Assembly (NCBI RefSeq): GCF_014256275.1
Contig: NZ_JACCFE010000002.1
Location: forward strand, 310,001 to 374,000
Length of the DNA stretch: 64,000 nt
Direction: 5' to 3'
Source of the DNA: Rhodococcus sp. 4CII
Lineage (GTDB): Bacteria > Actinomycetota > Actinomycetes > Mycobacteriales > Mycobacteriaceae
Under the pieces are notes generated by a model, which was given only the letters and a program-made list of their open reading frames with translations, was not told the origin of the DNA and did no database searches. This document shows, in pieces, positions 46,307 through 54,849 of this stretch (positions are counted from its first letter, which is position 1; every line of letters starts with the position of its first letter). Made by a program: the position numbers and the translations under genes.

Positions 46307-47134
46307 CTAGCCCAGAGCGGCCGCCATGGCCTCCCGCGGCGCCGGGCGCCCGGTAAACTGCTCGACCTGCCCGAATGCCTGGTGCAGCAGCATCGACAGG
46401 CCACCGACGACCGTTCCGCCTGCCGCCTCCACCGCCGCCGCCAGCGGGGTCGGCCACGGGTCGTAGATCGCGTCGAGCACGAACGGCGCCCGCCCGAGGA
46501 CGTCCGCATACCCGGCGACCGCAGCGGCCGGAACCGTGCTGACCAGCGCGGCCGCCTCCGCGCAGCGGGCACCGAGTTCCGGGCTGTCGAATGCCAGTAA
46601 CCGGACGTCGAGGCCCACCGACTCCGCGCAGCCCAGCGCGCCCGCGGCCCGGCCCGCGTCGCGGGCCACCACGGTCACGGATTTCACCCCCATGTCGGCG
46701 AGGGCCACGAGCGCCGGCCGGGCCGTTCCCCCGGCTCCGACGACGACGGCCTCCGCGCCGGCGATCGTTCCGACGCCGCCCGCAGTGAGTGCACCGCTGA
46801 CGCCGTCCACATCTGTACAGTCGGCACGCCAGCCGCCGTCGATCCGGACGAGCGTGTTCGCCGAGCCGATCGCGACGGCCCGCTCGGTGCGCTCGGACGC
46901 GAACGCGAGTGCCGCGATCTTGCCGGGCATCGTGACGGACAACCCGACCCACTCCGGGCCGAGCCCGGACACCAGGCCGGGAAGCCGCTCCCCGTCGCAT
47001 TCGATCCGGTCGTACGTCCACTCGGTCAGGCCCAGCGCCCGATACGCCGCGAGGTGCAGTTGCGGCGAACGCGAATGCGCGATCGGGCTGCCCAGCACCG
47101 CGGCCTTGCGTGCGGTCACCGTCTCATCGTCCAC
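46307..47134 (-). CDS. aroE: shikimate dehydrogenase
   Basis: A 275-residue enzyme reducing 3-dehydroshikimate with NADPH. The substrate site is in GSPIAHSRSPQLH; catalytic Lys72 lies in LSVTMPGK and catalytic Asp108 in ADCTDVDG. The residue two before that Asp is Cys106, where Asn is usual (NTD). The cofactor-binding GAGGTARPALVAL and the C-terminal QAFGQVEQFTG are normal. The GTG at 47134 overlaps the mltG end by 11 bases. It is separated from aroC by the prepilin peptidase gene. Confidence 0.93.
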   Translation of the reverse strand: MDDETVTARKAAVLGSPIAHSRSPQLHLAAYRALGLTEWTYDRIECDGERLPGLVSGLGPEWVGLSVTMPGKIAALAFASERTERAVAIGSANTLVRIDGGWRADCTDVDGVSGALTAGGVGTIAGAEAVVVGAGGTARPALVALADMGVKSVTVVARDAGRAAGALGCAESVGLDVRLLAFDSPELGARCAEAAALVSTVPAAAVAGYADVLGRAPFVLDAIYDPWPTPLAAAVEAAGGTVVGGLSMLLHQAFGQVEQFTGRPAPREAMAAALG

Positions 47135-48833
47135 TGTTCAGAATCCCATTGTTCAGAGCCCGGTCGATGTTGGCCAGGTGTTCTTCGTAGCTCCTCGTGA
47201 ACAGCGTCGTCCCCTTGGCGTCGACTGTCACGAAGTAGATCCAATCGCCCGGCGCCGGTTGCTCGACCGCCTGGAGGGCCCCGATACTCGGCGACGAGAT
47301 CGGCGTGGCAGGCAGACCGGGGCTGGCGTACGTGTTCCACGGTGTCACCTGTGCGCGGTCGGCGTCGGTGGTGGCCAGTTCGGTGGTGTCCAGCGCGTAA
47401 TTGACCGTGGAGTCGAATTGCAGCGCCTGGTTGACCGCGAGGCGGTTGAGGATGACGCGGGCGACCTTCGAGAAGTCGGCCGGCATCGCCTCGCGTTCCA
47501 CCAGGGACGCCGCGATCAGCATCTTGTACGGTGTCAGACCGACCTGGTTGCCCGCGGTGAGGATTCCGGTCTTCTCGTAACTCGCGGAACTCTCCGTGAC
47601 CAGCCTCTGCAAGATGGCGGCGGGACCGGCGGTCGGATCGAAATCCCAGCTGCCCGCGGCGATCAGCCCCTCGAGCTGACGGTCGCGATCCGGGACACCG
47701 GCGACCGAGTCCTTCGCCCAGTCGGGCACACCGAGCGCGGACAGCTCGCCGGCGCCGGCGGCGTTGAGGTCGTCGTAGCCGATGCAGTGTTCCTGGCCGG
47801 CGTCACCCAGGCAGCTGGCCTCGGAGATCAGCGTGTAGATCCCCTTCTTCTTGGCGCCGGTCTGCACGTCGGTCGTGTCGTGGAGCTGCCGTCCCTCGGA
47901 GATGATCATGTGGCCGACCCGTGAGGCGGGGTCGACCAGTTCCTGCACGGCGTCCTTCGCCGGGATCTGGGTGGACAGGCTGTAGAAGCCGGGCTGCACC
48001 GAGTTCATCGCGTTGCTCTGGACCGCGGCGTTGAAGAAGGCCGATCCGCTGGCGACGACGTCCCGGTCCGCCAGGGCCGACGCGATCTGCTCCGCCGTGT
48101 CGCCCGGATGAACCTGCACGACCACTTCGGGACCGCCGGGACCGGCGTAGTCCGCGGGGGCTTCGTCGCCGAAGAACATCCTGCCCCCGACGAACACCAT
48201 GCCCAGCAGCACGATCAGGACCGATGCGGCGGCGAGGACGCCGAACACCTTGCCGCGGCGTGCGCGTCCCCGGGCCTGTCTGCGCCGGCGCGCCTGCGCA
48301 CGGGCGTGGCTGCGGGTCGGCGGGATCTCCTCGGGGACGGGGGCGTCGGGGATCGCCGCGATGATCTGCGTCTCGGCGTCCGCGAAAGCCCGGTCGTGTT
48401 CGGGTTCGGGTTCGAAAGTCTGCTCGTACCCGGCGTCGGCATACGTCTCGGTCTCGTACGTCTCGGCCTCGTACGGCTCCCCTGCGTAGGCGTGAGCGTC
48501 GTCGGCGGACTCGCGGTAGCCGCGAACGTCGCCGTAGGAACGGGGACCGTATCCGTCCTCGTACACGGGCTCGGGGTGGACGGGCCGCTCGTACGCGGGT
48601 TGCTCGTACACCGGCTCCGCATGGTCGACGCCCGGCTCCGCGACCTGGTGCTCGTCGTGATCCCGGTCGTCGTAGAGCACCGCGTGTCTGCCGGTGGTGA
48701 CCACGTCGTCGTCGGGGGGCGGGGTGTAGTCGACCTGGTCGTCGTCGTCCTCGAGGTAGCGGTGCCGCCGCGGCTGACGGGGAACGTAGTGGAATTCGGT
48801 TCGTTCGCCGACCGGACGCCGATGATTGCTCAC
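47124..48833 (-). CDS. mltG: endolytic peptidoglycan transglycosylase MltG
   Basis: A 569-residue YceG-family membrane protein thought to cut nascent glycan strands and so terminate their growth. A cytoplasmic tail of about 195 residues, rich in Tyr, Glu, Asp and Pro with repeated EPVYE/AETYE units, is followed by an Arg-rich patch, one transmembrane helix (about 196-217), a LysM-like segment (VQVHPGDTAEQIASAL) and the catalytic domain with LIAASLVEREA (catalytic Glu) and FDSTVNYAL. The GTG at 48833 overlaps the ruvX stop. The order alaS-ruvX-mltG-aroE is conserved in actinobacteria. Confidence 0.93.
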   Translation of the reverse strand: MSNHRRPVGERTEFHYVPRQPRRHRYLEDDDDQVDYTPPPDDDVVTTGRHAVLYDDRDHDEHQVAEPGVDHAEPVYEQPAYERPVHPEPVYEDGYGPRSYGDVRGYRESADDAHAYAGEPYEAETYETETYADAGYEQTFEPEPEHDRAFADAETQIIAAIPDAPVPEEIPPTRSHARAQARRRRQARGRARRGKVFGVLAAASVLIVLLGMVFVGGRMFFGDEAPADYAGPGGPEVVVQVHPGDTAEQIASALADRDVVASGSAFFNAAVQSNAMNSVQPGFYSLSTQIPAKDAVQELVDPASRVGHMIISEGRQLHDTTDVQTGAKKKGIYTLISEASCLGDAGQEHCIGYDDLNAAGAGELSALGVPDWAKDSVAGVPDRDRQLEGLIAAGSWDFDPTAGPAAILQRLVTESSASYEKTGILTAGNQVGLTPYKMLIAASLVEREAMPADFSKVARVILNRLAVNQALQFDSTVNYALDTTELATTDADRAQVTPWNTYASPGLPATPISSPSIGALQAVEQPAPGDWIYFVTVDAKGTTLFTRSYEEHLANIDRALNNGILNSGR

Positions 48834-49366
48834 TCGCCTGCCTCCGGTACCTGCACGTCCGCCCCCGAATCCCCTGCGTTCACCGACCTGCTCCGCTCGT
48901 CCAACCATCCTTGCAAGATCGCCACCGCCGCAGCCTGGTCGATCACCGGACGCTGGCCTCTCGCACTGACACCGCTCTCGCGAAGCGCCCGCGCGGCAGT
49001 GACGGTCGTCAGACGTTCGTCTGCCATCCGCACCGGAATCGGTTCGACCGTCCTTCGCAATCGCTTCGCGAACACCGTAGCGATCGAGGCGGCCTTTCCC
49101 CGTTCACCCCGCAAGGTCTGCGGCAGACCGACGATAACCTCCACCGCTTCGTATTCCTCGACAATGTCGGCAATGCGCCGGATATCCGGCGCGTCGGGCC
49201 CACGCTCCTTGGACCGCGGCACCGTCTCCACGGGAGTGGCGAGGATCCCGTCGGGGTCGCTCGACGCGATCCCGATCCGGACACTGCCCACATCGATGCC
49301 GATGCGCCGACCGCGCCCAGGGTCGTCGACGCCAGGTCGATCCGGACCCTGTTCCGCGCGATCCAC
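48830..49366 (-). CDS. ruvX: RuvX/YqgF-type RNase H-fold protein
   Basis: A 178-residue putative Holliday-junction resolvase, also linked to 16S rRNA maturation. The RNase H-like fold has the first catalytic Asp in RIGIDVGSVRIGIA, a Glu in VEVIVGLPQTLRGE, and an Asp in VIDQAAAVAILQGWL. The first 20 residues and the last 20 are disordered-looking additions. It begins just after the alaS stop and overlaps mltG by GTGA, so the three are translated together. Confidence 0.93.
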   Translation of the reverse strand: MDRAEQGPDRPGVDDPGRGRRIGIDVGSVRIGIASSDPDGILATPVETVPRSKERGPDAPDIRRIADIVEEYEAVEVIVGLPQTLRGERGKAASIATVFAKRLRRTVEPIPVRMADERLTTVTAARALRESGVSARGQRPVIDQAAAVAILQGWLDERSRSVNAGDSGADVQVPEAGE

Positions 49367-49368
49367 CG

Positions 49369-52041
49369 CTACTGGCTCCCCACCTTGTCCGCGACTTGTC
49401 CGCGGACAGCGTCGAGGGCGGCCGCGATTCCGGTGGTGTCGGATCCGGAACCCTGTGCCATGTCGGCCTTTCCACCGCCGCGTCCGCCGATCTTCGATCC
49501 GAATTCCTTGACGAGATCACCGGCCGACAGTCCGAGTTCCTGGGCCGCCTTGCTCACCGCGACGACGAACGGAACCTTGCCGTCGACGTCACCGAGCAGC
49601 ACGACCACTGCAGGCTGGGTGCCGAAGCGGCCACGGATGTCGGTGACGAGTCCGCGAAGGTCGTTGCCCCCGACCCCGGCCGGGGCGGAGTCCGCGACCA
49701 GCAGCACCGGCCCGACCCGCTGTGCCTTCTCGACGTACGTGCCCGCGGTCGCCAGAACCGCCTGCGCGCGGGTCTGCTCGAGTTCCTTCTCCGCCACCCG
49801 AAGTCGTTCCACCAGCGCCTCGACGCGGGCGGGCACCTCTTCCGAGGGCACCTTCAGCGACGACGACAGACCGGCGAGGAGGGCACGTTCCTTGGCCAGG
49901 TAGCGGTAGGAGTCGAGCCCGACGAAGGCCTCGACGCGGCGCACACCGGAACCGACCGATTGTTCGCCGAGAAGCGTCACGTTGCCGATCTGCGCGGAAG
50001 TCCCGACGTGAGTTCCACCACACAGCTCCATCGAGAACGGCCCGCCGATCTCGACGACCCGCACCTCGTCGCCGTAGTTTTCGCCGAACAACGCCATGGC
50101 GCCCATCGACTTCGCCTTGTCGAGGTCGGTGACGAACGTGTTCACCGAGTAGTCGGCGGCCACGGCCTCGTTCGCGACGACCTCGATGTCCTGCTTCTGC
50201 GCTTCCGTCAGCGCGCCCTGCCAGGAGAAGTCGAAACGCAGGTATCCCGGCTTGTTCAGCGAGCCGGCCTGAACTGCGTTGGGGCCCAGCACCTGTCGCA
50301 GCGCCGCATGCACCATGTGGGTGCCGGAGTGGCCCTGGGTGGCCCCCTTGCGCCACTCGGCGTCGACTTGCGCGAGCACGACGTCGCCCTCGGTGATCTG
50401 GCCTTCCTGCACGGTGACTTTGTGCACCCAGAGCTTCTTGGCGATCTTCTGGACGTCGTTGACCTTGACCCGCAGACCCGGACCGGTGAGGGTGCCGAGG
50501 TCGGCGATCTGGCCGCCCGCCTCCGCGTACAGGGGGCTGCGGTCGAGGATCACCTCGACGTCCTGGCCCGCCGCCGCTACGGGCACCCTCTGTCCCTGCG
50601 AGATCAGCGCGAGGACGTGCGCCTCGGAGACCAGTTCGTGGAATCCGGTGAACTCGGTGGGCCCGCGGTCGAGCAGTTCCTTGTAGACGGTGAGGTCGGC
50701 GTGGGCGTGCTTGCGCGCCTGCGCATCGTCCTTCGCGCGCTGCCGCTGCTCCGCCATCAGCGTGCGGAAACCCTCCTCGTCGACCGTCAGTCCCGCCTCG
50801 GCCGCCATCTCCAGGGTGAGGTCGATCGGGAAGCCGTACGTGTCGTGGAGCGCGAACGCCTGATCGCCGCCGATCGTCGAGCTGCCGGAGGCCTTCACCG
50901 ATTCGGCGGCGCCTTCGAAGAGCTTGGACCCGGACGTCAGGGTCTTGAGGAACGCGGTCTCCTCGCCGACGGCCACCGTTTCGATGCGGCTGAAGTCGGT
51001 GTCGAGGACCGGGTACGACGGAGCCATCGTGTCGCGGACGACGGTGATGAACTCACGCATGCTGGGCTTGTCGGCGCCGAGGAGCTTCGCGGACCGGACG
51101 ATGCGCCGCAGTAGGCGGCGCAGGACGTAGCCGCGCCCGTCGTTGCCGGGGTTCACGCCGTCGGCGATGAGCATCGCGGCGGTGCGCGCGTGATCGGCGA
51201 TCACCCGGAAGCGCACGTCGTCGTCGTGATCGGCGCCGTAGGTGCGGCCCGACAGCTCCTCGGCCTTCGCGATGACCGGCCGCACGAGATCGGTCTCGTA
51301 CACGTTGTCGACGCCCTGCAGCAGGAACGCCACCCGCTCGACTCCCATGCCGGTGTCGATGTTCTGCTTGGGCAGCGGACCGAGGATCTCGAAGTTGTCC
51401 TTGCTGATGCCGAGCCCACGCTCGTTCTGCATGAACACGAGATTCCAGATCTCGATGTACCGATCCTCGTCGGCCTCCGGGCCGCCCTCCCGGCCGTAGG
51501 CGGGACCGCGGTCGTAGTAGATCTCCGAGCACGGGCCACACGGGCCGGGGATGCCCATGGACCAGTAGTTGTCGGCCATGCCGCGACGCTGGATCCGCGC
51601 CTCGGGGACCCCGACCTCGTCCCGCCAGATGTCGCGGGCCTCGTCGTCGTCGAGGTAGACGGTGACCCAGATCCGTTCCGGGTCGAACCCGTAACCGCCG
51701 TCGTCGACGCTCGACGTGAGCAGCGCCCACGCATGCTTGATCGCGTCGCGTTTGAAGTAGTCGCCGAAGGAGAAGTTTCCGGCCATCTGGAAGAACGTGT
51801 TGTGCCGTGTGGTGATGCCCACATTCTCGATGTCGAGGGTCCGGACACACTTCTGGACGCTGGTCGCCCTCGGGTACGGCGGGGTCTGCTGGCCGAGGAA
51901 GTACGGCACGAACTGGACCATTCCGGCGTTGACGAACAGCAGGTTCGGATCGTCGAGAATCAGCGAGGCGCTGGGTACCTCGGTGTGGCCTGCCTTGACG
52001 AAATGGTCGAGGAAGCGCCGGCGAATCTCGTGGGTCTGCAC
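49369..52041 (-). CDS. alaS: alanyl-tRNA synthetase
   Basis: The 890-residue class II synthetase has the catalytic core (FVNAGMVQFVPYFLG, RGMADNYWSMGIPGPCGPCSEIYYD, GMGVERVAF), the tRNA-recognition domain, the editing domain with zinc ligands HSGTHMVHAAL and CGGTHV, and a C-terminal C-Ala segment with a GGRGGGKADMAQGSG linker. The frame opens at 52074, but the GTG at 52041 has AAGGA eight bases upstream and gives the VQTHEIRRRFLDHF start known from relatives. No T-box was recognised upstream. Confidence 0.97.
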   Translation of the reverse strand: MQTHEIRRRFLDHFVKAGHTEVPSASLILDDPNLLFVNAGMVQFVPYFLGQQTPPYPRATSVQKCVRTLDIENVGITTRHNTFFQMAGNFSFGDYFKRDAIKHAWALLTSSVDDGGYGFDPERIWVTVYLDDDEARDIWRDEVGVPEARIQRRGMADNYWSMGIPGPCGPCSEIYYDRGPAYGREGGPEADEDRYIEIWNLVFMQNERGLGISKDNFEILGPLPKQNIDTGMGVERVAFLLQGVDNVYETDLVRPVIAKAEELSGRTYGADHDDDVRFRVIADHARTAAMLIADGVNPGNDGRGYVLRRLLRRIVRSAKLLGADKPSMREFITVVRDTMAPSYPVLDTDFSRIETVAVGEETAFLKTLTSGSKLFEGAAESVKASGSSTIGGDQAFALHDTYGFPIDLTLEMAAEAGLTVDEEGFRTLMAEQRQRAKDDAQARKHAHADLTVYKELLDRGPTEFTGFHELVSEAHVLALISQGQRVPVAAAGQDVEVILDRSPLYAEAGGQIADLGTLTGPGLRVKVNDVQKIAKKLWVHKVTVQEGQITEGDVVLAQVDAEWRKGATQGHSGTHMVHAALRQVLGPNAVQAGSLNKPGYLRFDFSWQGALTEAQKQDIEVVANEAVAADYSVNTFVTDLDKAKSMGAMALFGENYGDEVRVVEIGGPFSMELCGGTHVGTSAQIGNVTLLGEQSVGSGVRRVEAFVGLDSYRYLAKERALLAGLSSSLKVPSEEVPARVEALVERLRVAEKELEQTRAQAVLATAGTYVEKAQRVGPVLLVADSAPAGVGGNDLRGLVTDIRGRFGTQPAVVVLLGDVDGKVPFVVAVSKAAQELGLSAGDLVKEFGSKIGGRGGGKADMAQGSGSDTTGIAAALDAVRGQVADKVGSQ

Positions 52042-52119
52042 GTCAGTGATCCTTATTGTCTGTCTCGAGGGCATCTACGGTCGCCGGGCGGCTGGGCACA
52101 CCCGGCACTTCGGCAACAT

Positions 52120-53553
52120 TCAGCTTAACCGGCCACCCTGACGGTTCGTGCCGCGGACGATGGCGCGCAGCTTGCCCACCCGCCCCGCGATGTCGCGCTC
52201 GCCGCCGTGTGTGGTGGGCTGGTAGTAGTCGACACCGACCAGCTCGTCCGGCGGATACTGCTGCGTCAGCACGCCGTCCGGGTGGTCGTGGGGATAGCGG
52301 TAGCCGACGGCGTTGCCGAGCTTCGCCGCTCCCGCATAGTGGCCGTCGCGCAGATGGGGTGGGACGAGCCCGGCGTTTCCGGCCGCGACGTCCGCCATCG
52401 CGGCGCCCAGCGCGGCGATGACGGCCCCCGACTTCGGCGCGGTCGCGAGGTGGATGGTGGCCTGGGCGAGGGCGAGGCGGGCCTCCGGCATGCCGATCAG
52501 CTGGACCGCCTGCGCCGCGGCCGTCGCGGTCTGCAACGCGGTGGGATCGGCCATCCCGACGTCCTCGCTGGCGTGGACGACCAGTCGCCGCGCGATGAAT
52601 CGCGGGTCCTCACCGGCGGTCAGCATCCGCGCCAGGTAGTGCAGGGCCGCGTCGACGTCGGAACCGCGGATGGATTTGATGAAGGCGCTGATCACGTCGT
52701 AGTGCTGATCACCGTCGCGGTCGTAACGGACGGCCGCCTTGTCGACGCTCGCCTCCACCGTCGCCAGGTCCAGCAGCACGGGACGCTCGGCGTCCCCGGC
52801 CTGGTCGAGTGCCGCCCCGGCCGCCGCCTCGAGCGCGGTGAGCGCCCGCCGGGCGTCACCGGCCGCGAGCCGCACCAGATGGTCCATGGCGTCGCCCGCG
52901 ATCTCGATCTCCCCGGCGAGACCGCGCTCGTCGGTGCGGGCGCGGTCGAGGACGTTTTCGACGTCGTCCGCCGACAGGGACTGCAGTTGCAGGACGAGGG
53001 AACGCGACAGCAGTGGGGACACCACGGAGAACGACGGGTTCTCGGTGGTCGCGGCCACGAGCAGCACGATCCGGTTCTCCACCGCGGCCAGCAGCGCATC
53101 CTGCTGAGTCTTCGAAAAGCGATGCACCTCGTCGATGAACAGCACCGTTTGCTCGCCGGCGAGAAGGCGGCGCCGGGCCAGTTCGATGACGCCGCGCACC
53201 TCCTTGACGCCCGCGGACAGGGCGGACAGTGCCTCGAAGCGGCGGCCGGTGGCATTGGAGATCAGCGATGCCAGCGTCGTCTTGCCGGTGCCCGGCGGGC
53301 CGTACAGCAGCACGGACGCCGCCCCGGACCCCTCGACGAGGCGCCGCAGCGGCGCCCCGGGACCCAGGAGGTGATGCTGCCCGACCACCTCACCGAGGGT
53401 GCGGGGACGCATCCGCACGGCCAGCGGCGCGTGCGGACTCACCGACGCCGGGGACGGCAGGGAATGCGGTGCCGCCGCCTCGTCCGGCCGCGCCGACTCG
53501 AACAGTCCTGCCGACTCGTCCTCGCCGACATCGGCTCCGAAAAGATCGCTCAC
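52120..53553 (-). CDS. rarA: replication-associated recombination ATPase RarA
   Basis: A 477-residue AAA+ ATPase of the RarA/MgsA/WRNIP1 family acting at stalled replication forks. Walker A GPPGTGKTT, Walker B LFIDEVHRF, sensor ATTENPSF and the C-terminal tetramerisation region (SEDVGMADPTAL; YRYPHDHPDGVLTQQYPP) are in place. A 45-residue acidic N-terminal tail begins SDLFGAD. The GTG at 53553 lies seven bases after TAGCGT and has no ribosome binding site, so the transcript may be leaderless. Confidence 0.95.
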   Translation of the reverse strand: MSDLFGADVGEDESAGLFESARPDEAAAPHSLPSPASVSPHAPLAVRMRPRTLGEVVGQHHLLGPGAPLRRLVEGSGAASVLLYGPPGTGKTTLASLISNATGRRFEALSALSAGVKEVRGVIELARRRLLAGEQTVLFIDEVHRFSKTQQDALLAAVENRIVLLVAATTENPSFSVVSPLLSRSLVLQLQSLSADDVENVLDRARTDERGLAGEIEIAGDAMDHLVRLAAGDARRALTALEAAAGAALDQAGDAERPVLLDLATVEASVDKAAVRYDRDGDQHYDVISAFIKSIRGSDVDAALHYLARMLTAGEDPRFIARRLVVHASEDVGMADPTALQTATAAAQAVQLIGMPEARLALAQATIHLATAPKSGAVIAALGAAMADVAAGNAGLVPPHLRDGHYAGAAKLGNAVGYRYPHDHPDGVLTQQYPPDELVGVDYYQPTTHGGERDIAGRVGKLRAIVRGTNRQGGRLS

Positions 53554-53560
53554 AAGTTCG

Positions 53561-53566
53561 ACGCTA
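53561..53566 (-). promoter_or_regulatory. rarA: -10 element for a leaderless rarA transcript
   Basis: TAGCGT (TANNNT) ends seven bases before the rarA GTG. No Shine-Dalgarno match is present in the 20 bases upstream. Confidence 0.45.
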
Positions 53567-53608
53567 CTCGGGACCGCACCGTCCGACCCACCCCGGCCGG
53601 GCCGCGGG

Positions 53609-54784
53609 TCAGCTGACGGACAGTCCCCGGATCGTGTCGGCAATGGTGCGGGCATGATGGGCGACCACCGTGTTTCCGGCGTGGTCCGCCGACCGGGCCA
53701 GCTTGTCCCAGCGCTGGATCAGCGCCTCGGAGCGCGGCACGGACAGATGATGCTCGCGGACCGCGGCGATGCGGGTGTGGTTCTCGGGCAGGAACAGGTA
53801 CGTGGTGAGCCACACCCAGATCAGCTGCGCCTCCACCATGCGCGCCGCGAGGACGTTGTCGTCGGCGAGGGCAGGCCACATGCCCACCACCTCGGCCCGC
53901 CACGCCTCGATCATCGCCTGCGTCCGGTCTTCGGACAGGTCGATGCTGCACAGGCAGCCCGGGAACGAGACCAGTGCATACGCGATGTCGAGCATGGCGT
54001 CCCGGAAACCGCCCCACTCGTAGTCGAGGAACCGCACACCCTCGTCGTTGACGATGATGTTGTCCGGGCACAGGTCGGACGGGCTGAACGCCCGGAACCG
54101 GCCGCTCTCGAACAGTTTGGCCGCGCGCGCGACCTGATCGGTCAGCTCCGGGGAGACGTCGACGCCGAGGATCTCGGCCAGTAGGCGCGGCACGGCGGGC
54201 ACCGCCCGCTCCACCTGCTCGGCCACGGTGTCGTCGCAGTGCGCGACCTCGGCGCGGCGCAGCAACGCGGTGAAGTCTTCTTCGCGGCCCACGGTGGCCG
54301 CGTGCATGCGACCGAGCGCCTGGGCCATGGCCATGAGGGTGTTGGTGACGGTGTCGGCGTCGGAGTGCTCGAGCAGGGCACTGATGGGGGTCGCATCGCC
54401 GAGGTCGCTGAGCACGAGGAGCCGGGCGTCGAGGTCGGACGCGAGCAGCTCGGCGCCGGGACGGCTGTCCGTCGCCAGCGCGGTCGCGAACTGATACGAC
54501 ACGGCTTCGCGAAGGAAGGCGCTGCCACTGTCTCCGGCCAGGTCGTCGGGATCGACGGCCCGCGCTCCGGACACCCCGGACTCCTCACGGACCTGCTTGA
54601 TCACCAATGTCCGCGGAAGGGAGAAGGGATTCTCCGCCACCCGCACGCGGAGCACGATGGTGCGGCCACTGCCGCCGAGATCCACGGGATCCACCAGTGT
54701 CACGGGTGCGCCGGTGCGGCGGGTCAGCAGCTTCTCGGCTGCGGCAACTACCTCTGAAACGGGGTCTGCCAGTATTGCAGTCAT
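53609..54784 (-). CDS. aminoglycoside-phosphotransferase-fold protein
   Basis: A 391-residue protein of the APH/choline kinase fold. The catalytic loop reads SPSDLCPDN (residues 234-242) with Asp237 and Asn242, and the metal-binding motif is FLDYEWGG (253-259). The His of the usual HxD is Pro235, so the loop is slightly divergent. Such proteins phosphorylate small molecules or macromolecules; no substrate can be named, and it should not be called a resistance gene on this evidence. TAAGTT eight bases before the ATG suggests a leaderless start. It lies 65 bases downstream of the transglutaminase-like gene on the same strand. Confidence 0.8.
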   Translation of the reverse strand: MTAILADPVSEVVAAAEKLLTRRTGAPVTLVDPVDLGGSGRTIVLRVRVAENPFSLPRTLVIKQVREESGVSGARAVDPDDLAGDSGSAFLREAVSYQFATALATDSRPGAELLASDLDARLLVLSDLGDATPISALLEHSDADTVTNTLMAMAQALGRMHAATVGREEDFTALLRRAEVAHCDDTVAEQVERAVPAVPRLLAEILGVDVSPELTDQVARAAKLFESGRFRAFSPSDLCPDNIIVNDEGVRFLDYEWGGFRDAMLDIAYALVSFPGCLCSIDLSEDRTQAMIEAWRAEVVGMWPALADDNVLAARMVEAQLIWVWLTTYLFLPENHTRIAAVREHHLSVPRSEALIQRWDKLARSADHAGNTVVAHHARTIADTIRGLSVS

Positions 54785-54792
54785 CGCGGACC

Positions 54793-54798
54793 AACTTA
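54793..54798 (-). promoter_or_regulatory. possible -10 element for the phosphotransferase gene
   Basis: TAAGTT (TANNNT) ends eight bases before the ATG at 54784, which lacks a ribosome binding site. It would give this gene a promoter separate from the upstream cassette. Confidence 0.35.
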
Positions 54799-54849
54799 CC
54801 TGCTAGTGACACGGATCATCGAGTCCTCCTAGGGAAGCCCCGATGAATT

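Noticed and set aside
52042..52119. T-box leader for alaS
   Set aside because: Only 78 bases separate alaS and rarA, too short, and no T-box sequence is visible.
53609..54784. Aminoglycoside resistance gene
   Set aside because: Only the fold is shared; the catalytic loop is divergent and the context is chromosomal housekeeping, so a resistance function is unsupported.
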